Below are positions 26,519-34,883 of a DNA stretch of 64,000 nucleotides, one piece after another. The translations under genes and the position numbers were made by a program. The DNA is from Flavobacterium gelidilacus DSM 15343 (GTDB taxonomy: Bacteria; Bacteroidota; Bacteroidia; Flavobacteriales; Flavobacteriaceae), in the NCBI RefSeq assembly GCF_000422685.1, contig NZ_KE383904.1, positions 354,452 through 418,451 on the forward strand, written 5' to 3'. The first letter of the stretch is position 1; each line of letters starts with the position of its first letter. A model generated the notes under the pieces. The model saw only the letters and a list, made by a program, of their open reading frames with translations. It was not told where the DNA came from and made no database searches.

Positions 26519-26612
26519 AATTATATATTGAATTAGTTGTTTATGTAATTTATTTTAAATTCATGATAATCAAATTATTAAATTACTGCTATAGGATTTG
26601 TCTATAGTGATT

Positions 26613-27386
26613 TTAAGCCTTAATAAAGCGTTTTCTTATTCCAATAAACATAAAAATTAATAGCGTAAAGAAAATGAAAAAAGGAACTATAAATTCGATT
26701 AAATTTAGAGGTAACATTACCGCAATTATCAACAACTGAAATCCCAATCCAAAAACAGATAATGAAGTCATAAACCAATTTGGAAACGTTTTTACCTTAT
26801 AAGCATCCTTGTCTAAAAAGTGAATAATTTTGTCAAAAACTCCATAAACTATAGTGTAAATTTTAAACAAAATATCAACTGATTTCTGACTTTCACTAGG
26901 TAAAGCTTTTGGTGATTTGTATTCGAAAATCTTACTTGTTGCATCACCACCAACCGATTTGTTTCTCAAAATCACGTAGTAATAATTGTATAAAGTGCCT
27001 TGTAATTGTATGCCAAAAAAAGCCAAAATAGTATACCATAAAGAGGTATTTGAGACAAAACAAATTGCCATAAAAAACATAAAATTTAAGATAATATCGA
27101 ATACACTGTCGAGGTATCTTCCGGTGTAAGATGGTGTGTTTTTTATACGGGCTAATTCACCATCTGCAGCATCAATAATTGACTTTAAAATTATGAAGAA
27201 ACCAGCTGCGAAATAGTAGTGATTTAAGATGCAAAATATGGCAATTAATCCGGAAATTCCGAAAAGTAAAGTTACATGAATTGGAGTGAATTTGGTATTT
27301 TTTAATTGTAAAGCAAAGGCTTTTCCAAAGGTTCTTCCATAGTCTGATAAATCTAAAAATTTATCTTTTTCGGCAAGTTTTGACAT
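26613..27386 (-). CDS. CDP-alcohol phosphatidyltransferase family protein
   Basis: 257 aa with about six TM helices. The family motif D-G-x2-A-R-x8-G-x3-D-x3-D is complete: D75-G76, A79-R80, G89, D93, D97 (DGELARIKN ... GRYLDSVFD). The enzymes transfer an alcohol to CDP-diacylglycerol or a related CDP-linked donor in phospholipid synthesis. The exact acceptor (glycerol-phosphate, serine, inositol-type) cannot be read from the sequence. The extended N-terminus (EKDKFLDLSDYGRTFGKAF) is typical of Bacteroidota homologues. Transcribed alone or with ctaA upstream. Confidence 0.88.
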   Translation of the reverse strand: MSKLAEKDKFLDLSDYGRTFGKAFALQLKNTKFTPIHVTLLFGISGLIAIFCILNHYYFAAGFFIILKSIIDAADGELARIKNTPSYTGRYLDSVFDIILNFMFFMAICFVSNTSLWYTILAFFGIQLQGTLYNYYYVILRNKSVGGDATSKIFEYKSPKALPSESQKSVDILFKIYTIVYGVFDKIIHFLDKDAYKVKTFPNWFMTSLSVFGLGFQLLIIAVMLPLNLIEFIVPFFIFFTLLIFMFIGIRKRFIKA

Positions 27387-27438
27387 GTATAATAATCAAA
27401 GAAATGTGACAATATAGTCAGGTAGTAAATATACTATT

Positions 27439-28458
27439 TTATTTTGATAAACGGTGTAAGACAAATGTCATAGCAGATAAAAGTAAGAAAGCCATCAATT
27501 GATGTGTTAAGCCTAACCACATTGGAACGTGAAAAATTAAGGTAAAAACACCAAGAATAAATTGTAAAAACACAAAGAACAATAGGATTTTTAAACCTCT
27601 GCTTTGAGTTTTGTTTAGGTTGATTTTTCTGCTTTTGTAGTATAAGAATGCAATTAAAGCAACTACGACATAAGCAAATGTTCTGTGCACAAATTGAACA
27701 CCACTTTTCCCTTCAACCAAATTTTTAAATAATGAGGATTGTTCAATAAATACACTTTCGTGAATAAATTGTCCATCGCTCATTAAAGGCCAATGATTAT
27801 GAATTAAACCAGCATTTAGACCAGCAACAAATCCACCATAAATAATTTGAATAATAAGAGCAACTAAAGCAATTCTTGCAATAGTTCTCAACGATTTATA
27901 GATGTCATTTTTTTCAGGATAGATTAAATCTAAAGCAACCCAAAGCGTATAAGCAAAAGTAATAAATGCAAAGGTTAAATGTAAGGCCAATCTAAAGTGA
28001 CTCACATCTGGATTATCGATTAATCCACTTCTTACCATAAACCAACCTAAAAAGCCTTGAAAAGCACCCATTCCAAGTAGAACGATACATTTCTTAATTG
28101 TTTCTTTGTCTAATTTCTTTTTAATTAAAAAATAAACGAAAGGAATTATGAAAACGATACCAATAATTCGTCCTATAAAACGGTGAAACCATTCCCAAAA
28201 ATAGATGAATTTATAATCAGAAAGTGTAAAGTCGTTGTGAATATTTATTTTTTGGTATTCAGGAAATTTCTTGTATTCTTCAAAAGCATCAACCCATTTT
28301 TCTTCACTCAAAGGTGGAAAAGTATCGGTTACTAAATGCCAATCCGTCATCGATAAACCAGAATTTGTTAGACGAGTTATTCCTCCAACCATTACCATGA
28401 TAAATAGTAACACACATCCTGAAAGTAGCCATATTATGACTGATTTATTATTCTTCAT
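27439..28458 (-). CDS. ctaA: Heme A synthase, CtaA/Cox15 family
   Basis: 339 aa, eight TM helices in two four-helix halves. Converts heme O to heme A for cytochrome oxidase. Heme-ligand histidines are in FWEWFHRFIGR (first half), SHFRLALHLTFAF, FVHRTFAYV and GLTHQLMAF. The N-terminal VGGITRLTNSGLSMTDW is the conserved family segment and GGFVAGLNAGLIHNHWP precedes the second half. The full-length motif set indicates a working enzyme. The start overlaps the small membrane gene upstream by 11 nt. Confidence 0.95.
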   Translation of the reverse strand: MKNNKSVIIWLLSGCVLLFIMVMVGGITRLTNSGLSMTDWHLVTDTFPPLSEEKWVDAFEEYKKFPEYQKINIHNDFTLSDYKFIYFWEWFHRFIGRIIGIVFIIPFVYFLIKKKLDKETIKKCIVLLGMGAFQGFLGWFMVRSGLIDNPDVSHFRLALHLTFAFITFAYTLWVALDLIYPEKNDIYKSLRTIARIALVALIIQIIYGGFVAGLNAGLIHNHWPLMSDGQFIHESVFIEQSSLFKNLVEGKSGVQFVHRTFAYVVVALIAFLYYKSRKINLNKTQSRGLKILLFFVFLQFILGVFTLIFHVPMWLGLTHQLMAFLLLSAMTFVLHRLSK

Positions 28459-28816
28459 TTTGACCTATTAGTGTAATTTCGTTAATTTTATTCTTTTTAT
28501 CAATTAAATTTATAAAAAGTTTAGCTATTAGAAGCTGTAACAGTGGAAATAGTATTAGTATTAAATTAATAATTATAATTCTACTAGTTATTTCTGATTG
28601 GCCTATGTTAATCAAAAAATAACTTTGAAGAAACTCATAAGCTAAATTTACAATTATAAAAACAAATATGAATGAAACTAGAGAAATCATAAAGTAAAGA
28701 AGTCTTAATTTCTTAACTTTAAGGTTTTTATTCCTTATTTTTTTAACAAAAATTACGTTTAAAATAATAATTTCTAGAACTATGCAAATAGTAAAAAATA
28801 TACCAAAACTATCCAT
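28448..28816 (-). CDS. Small three-TM membrane protein of unknown function
   Basis: 122 aa with hydrophobic helices at about 5-25, 38-65 and 80-106, separated by short basic loops, and a charged C-terminus. No family recognised. Its stop overlaps the ctaA start by 11 nt, so the two are probably translationally coupled, which hints at a role in heme/oxidase biogenesis, but this is inference from position only. Confidence 0.65.
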   Translation of the reverse strand: MDSFGIFFTICIVLEIIILNVIFVKKIRNKNLKVKKLRLLYFMISLVSFIFVFIIVNLAYEFLQSYFLINIGQSEITSRIIIINLILILFPLLQLLIAKLFINLIDKKNKINEITLIGQNEE

Positions 28817-28831
28817 TGTTTAATATTTTAA

Positions 28832-28839
28832 CAAAATTA
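28832..28839 (-). promoter_or_regulatory. Candidate -7 box for the ctaA unit
   Basis: On the minus strand TAATTTTG (TAnnTTTG), ending 16 nt before the ATG at 28816. No TTG at the usual -33 spacing. Confidence 0.35.
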
Positions 28840-28872
28840 CTTTAAGTCTATTGTAAATTAAAGAAACAAAAG

Positions 28873-30288
28873 TTAAACTTTTTGTAAACCCATTTTTTCG
28901 GCTTTTTGCAATACAAATTGATAAGCAGCTTCATATTCATTTGGTATTTCTCCTTCTAAAATGGCTTCTTTAACGGCTTCTTTTAGGGTGCCAATTTCTC
29001 TTGAAGGTTTTAGGTTAAATATTTCCATTATTTGCTCACCAGAAATAGGTGGTTGAAATTGTCTAACATGATCTCGTTCTTCGACCTCTACAATTTTTTG
29101 TCTAACTATATTGAAATTGTTATGATATTTCTTGAATTTATGAGGATTTTTGGTAGTTATATCAGCTTCACAAAGTGTCATTAAATTTTCTACATCTTCA
29201 CCAGCATCAAAAACCAAACGTCTAACGGCAGAATCAGTTACAATTTCTTGAGATAGTACTACAGGACGCGAACTCATTATTACCATTTTTTGAACAAATT
29301 TCATTTTTTGATTTTGAGGCATGTGTAATCTAAGAAAGATTTTCTTGACCATTTTTCCACCTAAAAATTCATGACCGTGAAATGTCCAACCATTCTTTTT
29401 ACTAAATTTTTTAGTTGGAGCTTTTCCAATATCGTGTAATAATGCAGCCCAACGCAACCAAACATCATCTGTGTTTGGACAAATATTATCTACAACTTCT
29501 AATGTGTGATAAAAATTATTTTTGTGGGTATGACCTTCAATTTCTTCTACATTATTTAAAGCTGTTAATTCAGGTAAAATGATGTCTAAAAGGCCAGTTT
29601 TATATAGTAATAAAAATCCTGTTGAAGGTTTGTCTGTAGAAAGTATTTTGTTTAATTCATCTACAATTCGTTCCCCAGAAATGATTGAAATTCGCTCTTT
29701 ATTTCTAATAATTGCTTCTAAAGATGCTGTTTCAATTTCAAAATTTAATTGAGTTGCAAAACGAATGGCACGCATCATTCGCAAAGGATCATCCGAATAA
29801 GTAATATCAGGATTTAAAGGTGTTTTTATAGTTTTTGACTCTAAATCTGTTACGCCATTGAAAGGATCAATTAAATCGCCATAATTTTCTTCATTTAAAG
29901 AAAAGGCTAGTGCATTTATAGTAAAATCTCGTCTTTCTTGATCATCTTGTAGCGTTCCAATTTCAACTTTAGGGTTTCGACTTTCTGTTTGATAACTTTC
30001 TTTTCGTGCACCAACAAATTCAATATCTGTGTCTTTGTAGCGGAGCATTGCTGTTCCGTAGTTTTTAAAAACTTGGACTTTTGGTTTGTTGGGAAGAAGA
30101 GCTGAAACTTTCAGCGCTAAATCAATTCCACTTCCTACAGCTACAATGTCAATGTCTTTCTTTAAAGGCCTATTTAAGAGGAAATCACGAACAAAACCGC
30201 CAATAACATAAGTTTCAACATTAAGTTCTTGACTTGCCTTTGCAATGATTTTGAATATTGGGTTATTTAGTGCTTTTGTGTAATTCAT
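28873..30288 (-). CDS. CCA tRNA nucleotidyltransferase / poly(A) polymerase family with HD domain
   Basis: 471 aa from the ATG at 30288 (MNYTKALNNPIF); five extra codons upstream are possible. The N-terminal nucleotidyltransferase fold has GGFVRDFLLNRPLKKDIDIVAVG, with the catalytic Asp pair in DIDIV, and RRDFTINALAFSL. The RNA-binding head follows (DPLRMMRAIRFATQLNF). A C-terminal HD domain (WAALLHDIGKAPTKKF, TFHGHEFLG) matches the common bacterial class with phosphohydrolase activity. Adds or repairs the CCA end of tRNAs. tsaC, another tRNA-modifying gene, lies directly upstream. Confidence 0.93.
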   Translation of the reverse strand: MNYTKALNNPIFKIIAKASQELNVETYVIGGFVRDFLLNRPLKKDIDIVAVGSGIDLALKVSALLPNKPKVQVFKNYGTAMLRYKDTDIEFVGARKESYQTESRNPKVEIGTLQDDQERRDFTINALAFSLNEENYGDLIDPFNGVTDLESKTIKTPLNPDITYSDDPLRMMRAIRFATQLNFEIETASLEAIIRNKERISIISGERIVDELNKILSTDKPSTGFLLLYKTGLLDIILPELTALNNVEEIEGHTHKNNFYHTLEVVDNICPNTDDVWLRWAALLHDIGKAPTKKFSKKNGWTFHGHEFLGGKMVKKIFLRLHMPQNQKMKFVQKMVIMSSRPVVLSQEIVTDSAVRRLVFDAGEDVENLMTLCEADITTKNPHKFKKYHNNFNIVRQKIVEVEERDHVRQFQPPISGEQIMEIFNLKPSREIGTLKEAVKEAILEGEIPNEYEAAYQFVLQKAEKMGLQKV

Positions 30289-30350
30289 TTTTTTTGACCT
30301 CAAATTCGCAAATTCCTGTAATTGGGATTTGGGATTTATTTTTTGGAATT

Positions 30351-30917
30351 TTACTTACGAATAATCTTCACTTGACTATCTAAACTTAATTTGATTATAG
30401 TTGAAGGTTTATCACAAATTTTATCTTTTTGCAAATTTACTACATAGTCAACACCTTTTATAATTTCTGGGTCAATTTCTTTAAAAGATTTTGGGGAAGG
30501 CTTACCTGAAAAATTAGCTGACGTTGAAACTAAAGGTCTCTTCATGCGCTCCATAAGTTTGAAACAAAAAGGTTCTTTTACGATTCTAATGGCTAAAGTA
30601 TTGTCTTCTGCAATTAAATTTTTAGCTACGTTTTTAGGTTTGTCTAATATTAAAGTCGTAGGATTTTCGGACATGTCTAAAATTTCCCAAGCTACTTCTG
30701 GTATATCTTTAAACATATTGAAAACCATTTTATCTGAATTCATTAAACAAATCATGCTTTTGCTTTCTTGTCGCTTTTTTAGTGCATAGATTTTAGCTAC
30801 AGCTTCTTCATTAGAAGCATCGCAACCAATTCCCCAAACAGTATCAGTAGGATAAAGGATTATTCCACCTTCTTTGATTACATCGTATGCGTTGTTTATT
30901 TCTGTGTTTATGTCCAT
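30351..30917 (-). CDS. tsaC: L-threonylcarbamoyladenylate synthase (TsaC/YrdC/Sua5 family)
   Basis: 188 aa. YrdC domain with YPTDTVWGIGCDASNEEA, KKRQESKSMICL, PTTLILDKP and the C-terminal VSTSANFSGKPSP signature. Makes threonylcarbamoyl-AMP from threonine, bicarbonate and ATP for the t6A37 modification of tRNA. The short length indicates the TsaC type without the Sua5 C-terminal domain. Its ATG overlaps the stop of the methyltransferase gene upstream as TAATG, so it is co-translated with it, although the two have no obvious functional relation. Confidence 0.93.
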   Translation of the reverse strand: MDINTEINNAYDVIKEGGIILYPTDTVWGIGCDASNEEAVAKIYALKKRQESKSMICLMNSDKMVFNMFKDIPEVAWEILDMSENPTTLILDKPKNVAKNLIAEDNTLAIRIVKEPFCFKLMERMKRPLVSTSANFSGKPSPKSFKEIDPEIIKGVDYVVNLQKDKICDKPSTIIKLSLDSQVKIIRK

Positions 30918-31747
30918 TATTTGAAAGTTAAGTTTTTAAAAGATTCAAAACTAATTAGATTTAAAAATTTCTTTCTGTTTTTATCCAACATGTTGAATTC
31001 AAAAAAAGTGTTTTCAGCTTCAATTTTTTTTCCAATTTCTTGTTTTTTAGAAATTATCCCAACACCCCAGTCAGAATCTATACAGCAAGAATTGACATCA
31101 GGATTAAAACGCCATTTTAAAAATGCTTTCCAAGTAGTTCCATTCCAAGCACCACAAGCAGGAGTGTGTGAGTATTTAAAGTCCTCTCTTGCATGCCATT
31201 CAGAAGGTGGGCTGCAATCATGAAGCACAATAAAACCATCATCTTTAATGAATTTTAATGCGTTTAAAATATCTCTATCTACTTGATCTGCAAGGTGTAA
31301 TCCATCAATAAAAATGACATCAAACTTTATTTCATTATTTAATATATCATTGTTAGTTAGTTTTTGAAAAAACACATCACTAGTCATTTTAAAATCGACG
31401 GGATTTGTCTTAAATTCTACTCCCGGATCTACACTATATTTGTTTTTAGCTATAATTTGGTTAAAATTATCATTTGGATTTCTAACACCTATTTCTAAAT
31501 AATTATCATTGTTTTTTGATAATAAAAAATTTATTATTTCTGTTCTAAGAGGTTTTTTTAACTCTTCTTTTTTTGCTAATTCTTGTACTTTTATAAATTC
31601 CGTATCGTTTAATACTTCTTTTCCTTTAATGTAATAAGGATCATTATTGATATCTCTACCTTTAATGTAAATTGGATCTCGATGGATGTATTTACCTTTA
31701 TAATAGTATTTTATGAGGTTTATTTTAAGTAATAGACTTTTAATCAT
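30917..31747 (-). CDS. Class I SAM-dependent methyltransferase with N-terminal 12-residue repeats
   Basis: 276 aa. The catalytic part starts near residue 70 and has YLEIGVRNPNDNF (SAM site), VDPGVEF, FDVIFIDGLHLADQVDRDI, GFIVLHDCSPP and NGTTWKAFLKWR, typical of methyltransferase family 24 enzymes found in glycan clusters. Residues 15-50 consist of three perfect-length 12-residue repeats: YYKGKYIHRDPI, YIKGRDINNDPY, YIKGKEVLNDTE. I do not know this repeat from other methyltransferases. Upstream lie the glycosyltransferase genes, so glycan methylation is the likely role (inference). Confidence 0.78.
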   Translation of the reverse strand: MIKSLLLKINLIKYYYKGKYIHRDPIYIKGRDINNDPYYIKGKEVLNDTEFIKVQELAKKEELKKPLRTEIINFLLSKNNDNYLEIGVRNPNDNFNQIIAKNKYSVDPGVEFKTNPVDFKMTSDVFFQKLTNNDILNNEIKFDVIFIDGLHLADQVDRDILNALKFIKDDGFIVLHDCSPPSEWHAREDFKYSHTPACGAWNGTTWKAFLKWRFNPDVNSCCIDSDWGVGIISKKQEIGKKIEAENTFFEFNMLDKNRKKFLNLISFESFKNLTFK

Positions 31748-31805
31748 TATGGGTGGTTTGTTTAAAATTGTATTTTTTAAAATTCATTTAAAGTATTAAG
31801 TAACT

Positions 31806-31834
31806 TAATAATAGTAAAAAAACTATTATTTTAG
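31806..31834 (-). terminator. Possible terminator after the GT2 gene
   Basis: Perfect 9-bp stem AATAATAGT (31807-31815) / ACTATTATT (31822-31830) with a 6-nt A (minus strand: T) loop. Very AT-rich and without a strong downstream T-run, so a weak candidate. Confidence 0.3.
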
Positions 31835-31885
31835 GTTCAGAATTTCACATTACTTTGTTAGAACTTTATGTTTCTAGATTATTAT

Positions 31886-32872
31886 TTATTTAAAAGTTAA
31901 GCTATTGTCTTTTTTAAAAAGATAAGCTATTTTTTTTGTAATATATTTTAAAGGTTTTTTCTTTATCATATTACTTTTTGCTTCTTGGAACAATTTAAAT
32001 AAACCATCTTCTACTTTTTTGTTTACTAATGAATTATAATGTTCGTCATAATTATTTGTATGATGTTTGTATTTGTCATGAATAAATCTCGTGATTAATT
32101 TATACTCATTGAATTTTTTTGGAGTAAAAAAGCCAAGAATTAATTTATATTCTTTAGTTTTTGTTTTTTGAAATTCAAAACTTTCCTTAACACCGCCAAC
32201 TCCTACTTGCTGAGCGCTATGAATCCTGTATGATATTAATTTTTCATTTACATAAGCTAAAGAATTTCTTTCAGCTAGTAAAAGAGCTATCCAATGATCA
32301 TGAAAAAAATTCTTTTCATTAGTGTTAAATGGAAAACAGAATTCTTTAACCTTTTTAGAAACACAAAATGTAGCACCAGTAACAAAATTTCCATTAATTA
32401 ATAAAAATTTTAAAAAATTAATAGGTTTAACTATTTCGGGTTCGTGAAAACCAACTGTATCCCACAAAGAGATATCATCAAAAATAACTGAATCATTTTC
32501 ATCTATAAAAGCAGCATTAGAAAAGACACCTTCAATTTTAGTATTGTTTTTGAAAACATTAATTATTTTTGAAACTTTTTCAGCTTGCCATAAATCATCT
32601 TGATCAGAGAAAAAAATATAATCACCGGTTGTTAATGAAAGTGCTTTTTCAAAATTCTTATTACTTTTTAAATTAGTTTCATTAACAAATATTTTAAAAA
32701 GACTAGGATGTTTATCTTTATAAGTGTTTAATATTGTTAAAGTAGAGTCAGAAGATATGTCATCACAAACAATTATTTCATCTACTTGTTGCGTTTGGTT
32801 TAATATACTATCTAATTGTTTTTTAATATATTTTTCTCCGTTATATGTACATAATGCTACTGAAATTTTCAT
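31886..32872 (-). CDS. Glycosyltransferase family 2
   Basis: 328 aa. GT-A fold: VALCTYNGEKYIKKQLDSILNQTQQVDEIIVCDDISSDST at the N-terminus (nucleotide-sugar site), FFSDQDDLW as the DxD metal-binding motif near residue 95, then FCVSKK and HDHWIALL (acceptor side). The C-terminal 90 residues are helical and basic. It belongs to the family of O-antigen/LPS rhamnosyl- or glucosyl-transferase-like enzymes; the sugar is not identifiable. It is the last of a minus-strand run of five glycosyltransferase genes starting at 36758. Confidence 0.9.
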   Translation of the reverse strand: MKISVALCTYNGEKYIKKQLDSILNQTQQVDEIIVCDDISSDSTLTILNTYKDKHPSLFKIFVNETNLKSNKNFEKALSLTTGDYIFFSDQDDLWQAEKVSKIINVFKNNTKIEGVFSNAAFIDENDSVIFDDISLWDTVGFHEPEIVKPINFLKFLLINGNFVTGATFCVSKKVKEFCFPFNTNEKNFFHDHWIALLLAERNSLAYVNEKLISYRIHSAQQVGVGGVKESFEFQKTKTKEYKLILGFFTPKKFNEYKLITRFIHDKYKHHTNNYDEHYNSLVNKKVEDGLFKLFQEAKSNMIKKKPLKYITKKIAYLFKKDNSLTFK

Positions 32873-32875
32873 TTA

Positions 32876-33919
32876 TTACGATAGTTTTAGTATTTTTTTC
32901 CAAGTAGTAACTATACTTTCTTCTTCATTTTTTAAATTGTAATTCTCATTTATATAATTAGTAGCTTTTTGAGACATATTGATTATTGTTTCATCATTAT
33001 TATTCAATTTTATTGCTACTTCTTCTACTTTTTGAGCAAATTGTATGATATTGCCTTCATCAATTTTAAAAGAAAATTCTGGTTTAAAATATTCTTTACC
33101 ACCTTGACCAGCATAACCAACAACTATACAACCTGAAGCCATTGCTTCAGCGGGTGGTAAACCAAACCCTTCTCTGTGATTTAAACTTAAAAAAATTAAA
33201 CTTTCATTCAAAATTGTAGCAACTTCATCTTCCGTTTTATTGTCGATGGCAACAAAGTCCCAATTTTCTAAATTGTTTTTTATTTTAAGAATATTTATAA
33301 TTTGAATTATATCATCTTCTAACTTTCTTGGCATGAAAGCAATTTGTCTTTTTTTAAGCTCTTTGTTATATTTAAACTTAACAGTATTTATTCCTAGATG
33401 AATTCGATGAGTTATTGATTTAGGAAATATATGTTCTAAATATTTTTTTGAATCTTCTGAAACAACGATTGAAGCCAAAAAGTTTTTGTCAAGATATACT
33501 GGATTATTTTTAGACTCATTAAGTTCGCAATTATTAAAAGTATAATAGCAATTTTGATTAAAAATAACTTTTTTGATGTCTGAATTTAACTCACTAATAT
33601 AAGGACCATAAATTTCAGGAACAATTAAGACACCATTTTTATCAATAGGATCATCATTTTTAGTTCTAAAATAATTTTTAAAAGCTTTTAGTGGCTTTAT
33701 TCTCTTTTTGAAAATTTTATCAATGGTATTGAATACTCCAATATTGTATATTATTTTAGTATCATTTTGAAACCATTGATGTCTAAAACCTTTTTTTCTA
33801 TGTACAATAAATGCATCAAAACCGTTGTCGTTTAAAATGTCTACTTGTCTGTATAATTGCTTAATTCCGCCAACAGGTTTTTTGTTATCAGTACAAATGA
33901 AATATAGTTTTTGTTCCAT
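32876..33919 (-). CDS. GT-B glycosyltransferase (GT4-like)
   Basis: 347 aa. The N-terminal half has the acceptor-side opening KKPVGGIKQLYRQVDILNDNGFDAFIVH. The donor-side C-terminal half carries NHREGFGLPPAEAMASGCIVVGYAGQGGKEY, with the E-x7-E type motif (EGFGLPPAE) of retaining GT4 enzymes, and ends in a helix (EESIVTTWKKILKL). It lies 3 bp upstream of the GT2 gene and 4 bp after the next glycosyltransferase-like gene, clearly in one operon. Confidence 0.85.
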   Translation of the reverse strand: MEQKLYFICTDNKKPVGGIKQLYRQVDILNDNGFDAFIVHRKKGFRHQWFQNDTKIIYNIGVFNTIDKIFKKRIKPLKAFKNYFRTKNDDPIDKNGVLIVPEIYGPYISELNSDIKKVIFNQNCYYTFNNCELNESKNNPVYLDKNFLASIVVSEDSKKYLEHIFPKSITHRIHLGINTVKFKYNKELKKRQIAFMPRKLEDDIIQIINILKIKNNLENWDFVAIDNKTEDEVATILNESLIFLSLNHREGFGLPPAEAMASGCIVVGYAGQGGKEYFKPEFSFKIDEGNIIQFAQKVEEVAIKLNNNDETIINMSQKATNYINENYNLKNEEESIVTTWKKILKLS

Positions 33920-33923
33920 AATT

Positions 33924-34883
33924 TTATGATAATATTGATTTTACCCAGTTTTCTAATTTATATTTATTGTAAATATTTTCTTCAATGTCTTGATAAGGAC
34001 TATTTAAAAATGATTCAGGTAATTCAGTTGTGTCTTTATCCCAAATAAAGATATTGTTTGGATTGTAAAAATCATACTCTTTTATGTAAGGATTTGTTGT
34101 GATTAACTTTTTCTTTAAACCCATCGCTTCATAAGGGCGAAATGATAGACCAACTTGAGAGTCATGTTGAATATCTAAAATAATCTGGGTATTTTGATTA
34201 AAAACATAAGCTTCATTAAAAGGTACTATTTCGTTAATAAAAGAAATATTTTTATGTTTAATTCTTTTTGATATAGTCTTATCATATGAAAATAAAGTAG
34301 CATGTACTTTTACATTTTGTATGCTTATAGATTCTAATACTTTTATTAAATAATCATATCTTTTGTCATAAGTACCAATGAAAAAGACATCATATTCTGG
34401 TTTTTGTGAATTATCAGAATTATAGAAAAAATTATGCCCTTTTATCATTCCATATTTTTCACAATCATATTTGTCAAAACTATAAGTTTTATCAAAATGT
34501 TTCATAGTTTCATATTGACCTTCAATTTTTTCAAAACTATCCCAATAGTATGCAATCGATCTATTGCATTTAGCGGTTATTTTATTTAATTCTTCTTCAG
34601 AAAAAATATCCGGTCTATTGATATATAAAAGATCGTAATTTTTATATTCATTTAATTTTTTTTCAAAATATTTTAATTTATAATCTTTCTTTATGTTTTT
34701 GCCGGTAAAGGTTTTTAAGAAAAAGTTATACACACGTTCCCATAAGTTTTTGTACTTAAAGTTATCTGATTTATTGGAGTAAATAAATTGTACATCATAG
34801 CCACTAAACTTAATAAAGCCATCAAGGATAACTTTGTAAAAACTGTAATGATCTGGAGCTATGTAAAGTAATCTTTTTTTCAT
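33924..34883 (-). CDS. Glycosyltransferase-like protein, tandem copy 2 (CgeB/GT1-like)
   Basis: 319 aa. GT-B-like outline without a strict family signature: N-terminal LLYIAPDHYSFYKVILDGFIKFSGYDVQFIY, central YYWDSFEKIEGQY, YFIGTYD-type turn (DVFFIGTYDKRYDYL), and C-terminal SFRPYEAMGLKKKLITTN ... YDFYNPNNIFIWD. The Glu in FRPYEAMG is in the place of the GT donor-site acid. The start overlaps the upstream gene's stop as ATGA. It is a paralogue of that gene over its whole length (see 34880-35836). Probable role in surface glycan assembly. Confidence 0.72.
   Translation of the reverse strand: MKKRLLYIAPDHYSFYKVILDGFIKFSGYDVQFIYSNKSDNFKYKNLWERVYNFFLKTFTGKNIKKDYKLKYFEKKLNEYKNYDLLYINRPDIFSEEELNKITAKCNRSIAYYWDSFEKIEGQYETMKHFDKTYSFDKYDCEKYGMIKGHNFFYNSDNSQKPEYDVFFIGTYDKRYDYLIKVLESISIQNVKVHATLFSYDKTISKRIKHKNISFINEIVPFNEAYVFNQNTQIILDIQHDSQVGLSFRPYEAMGLKKKLITTNPYIKEYDFYNPNNIFIWDKDTTELPESFLNSPYQDIEENIYNKYKLENWVKSILS

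Noticed and set aside
26530..26612. CTATAG repeats between convergent genes as a terminator
   Set aside because: The arms are themselves a 6-bp palindrome and the pairing beyond them is poor.
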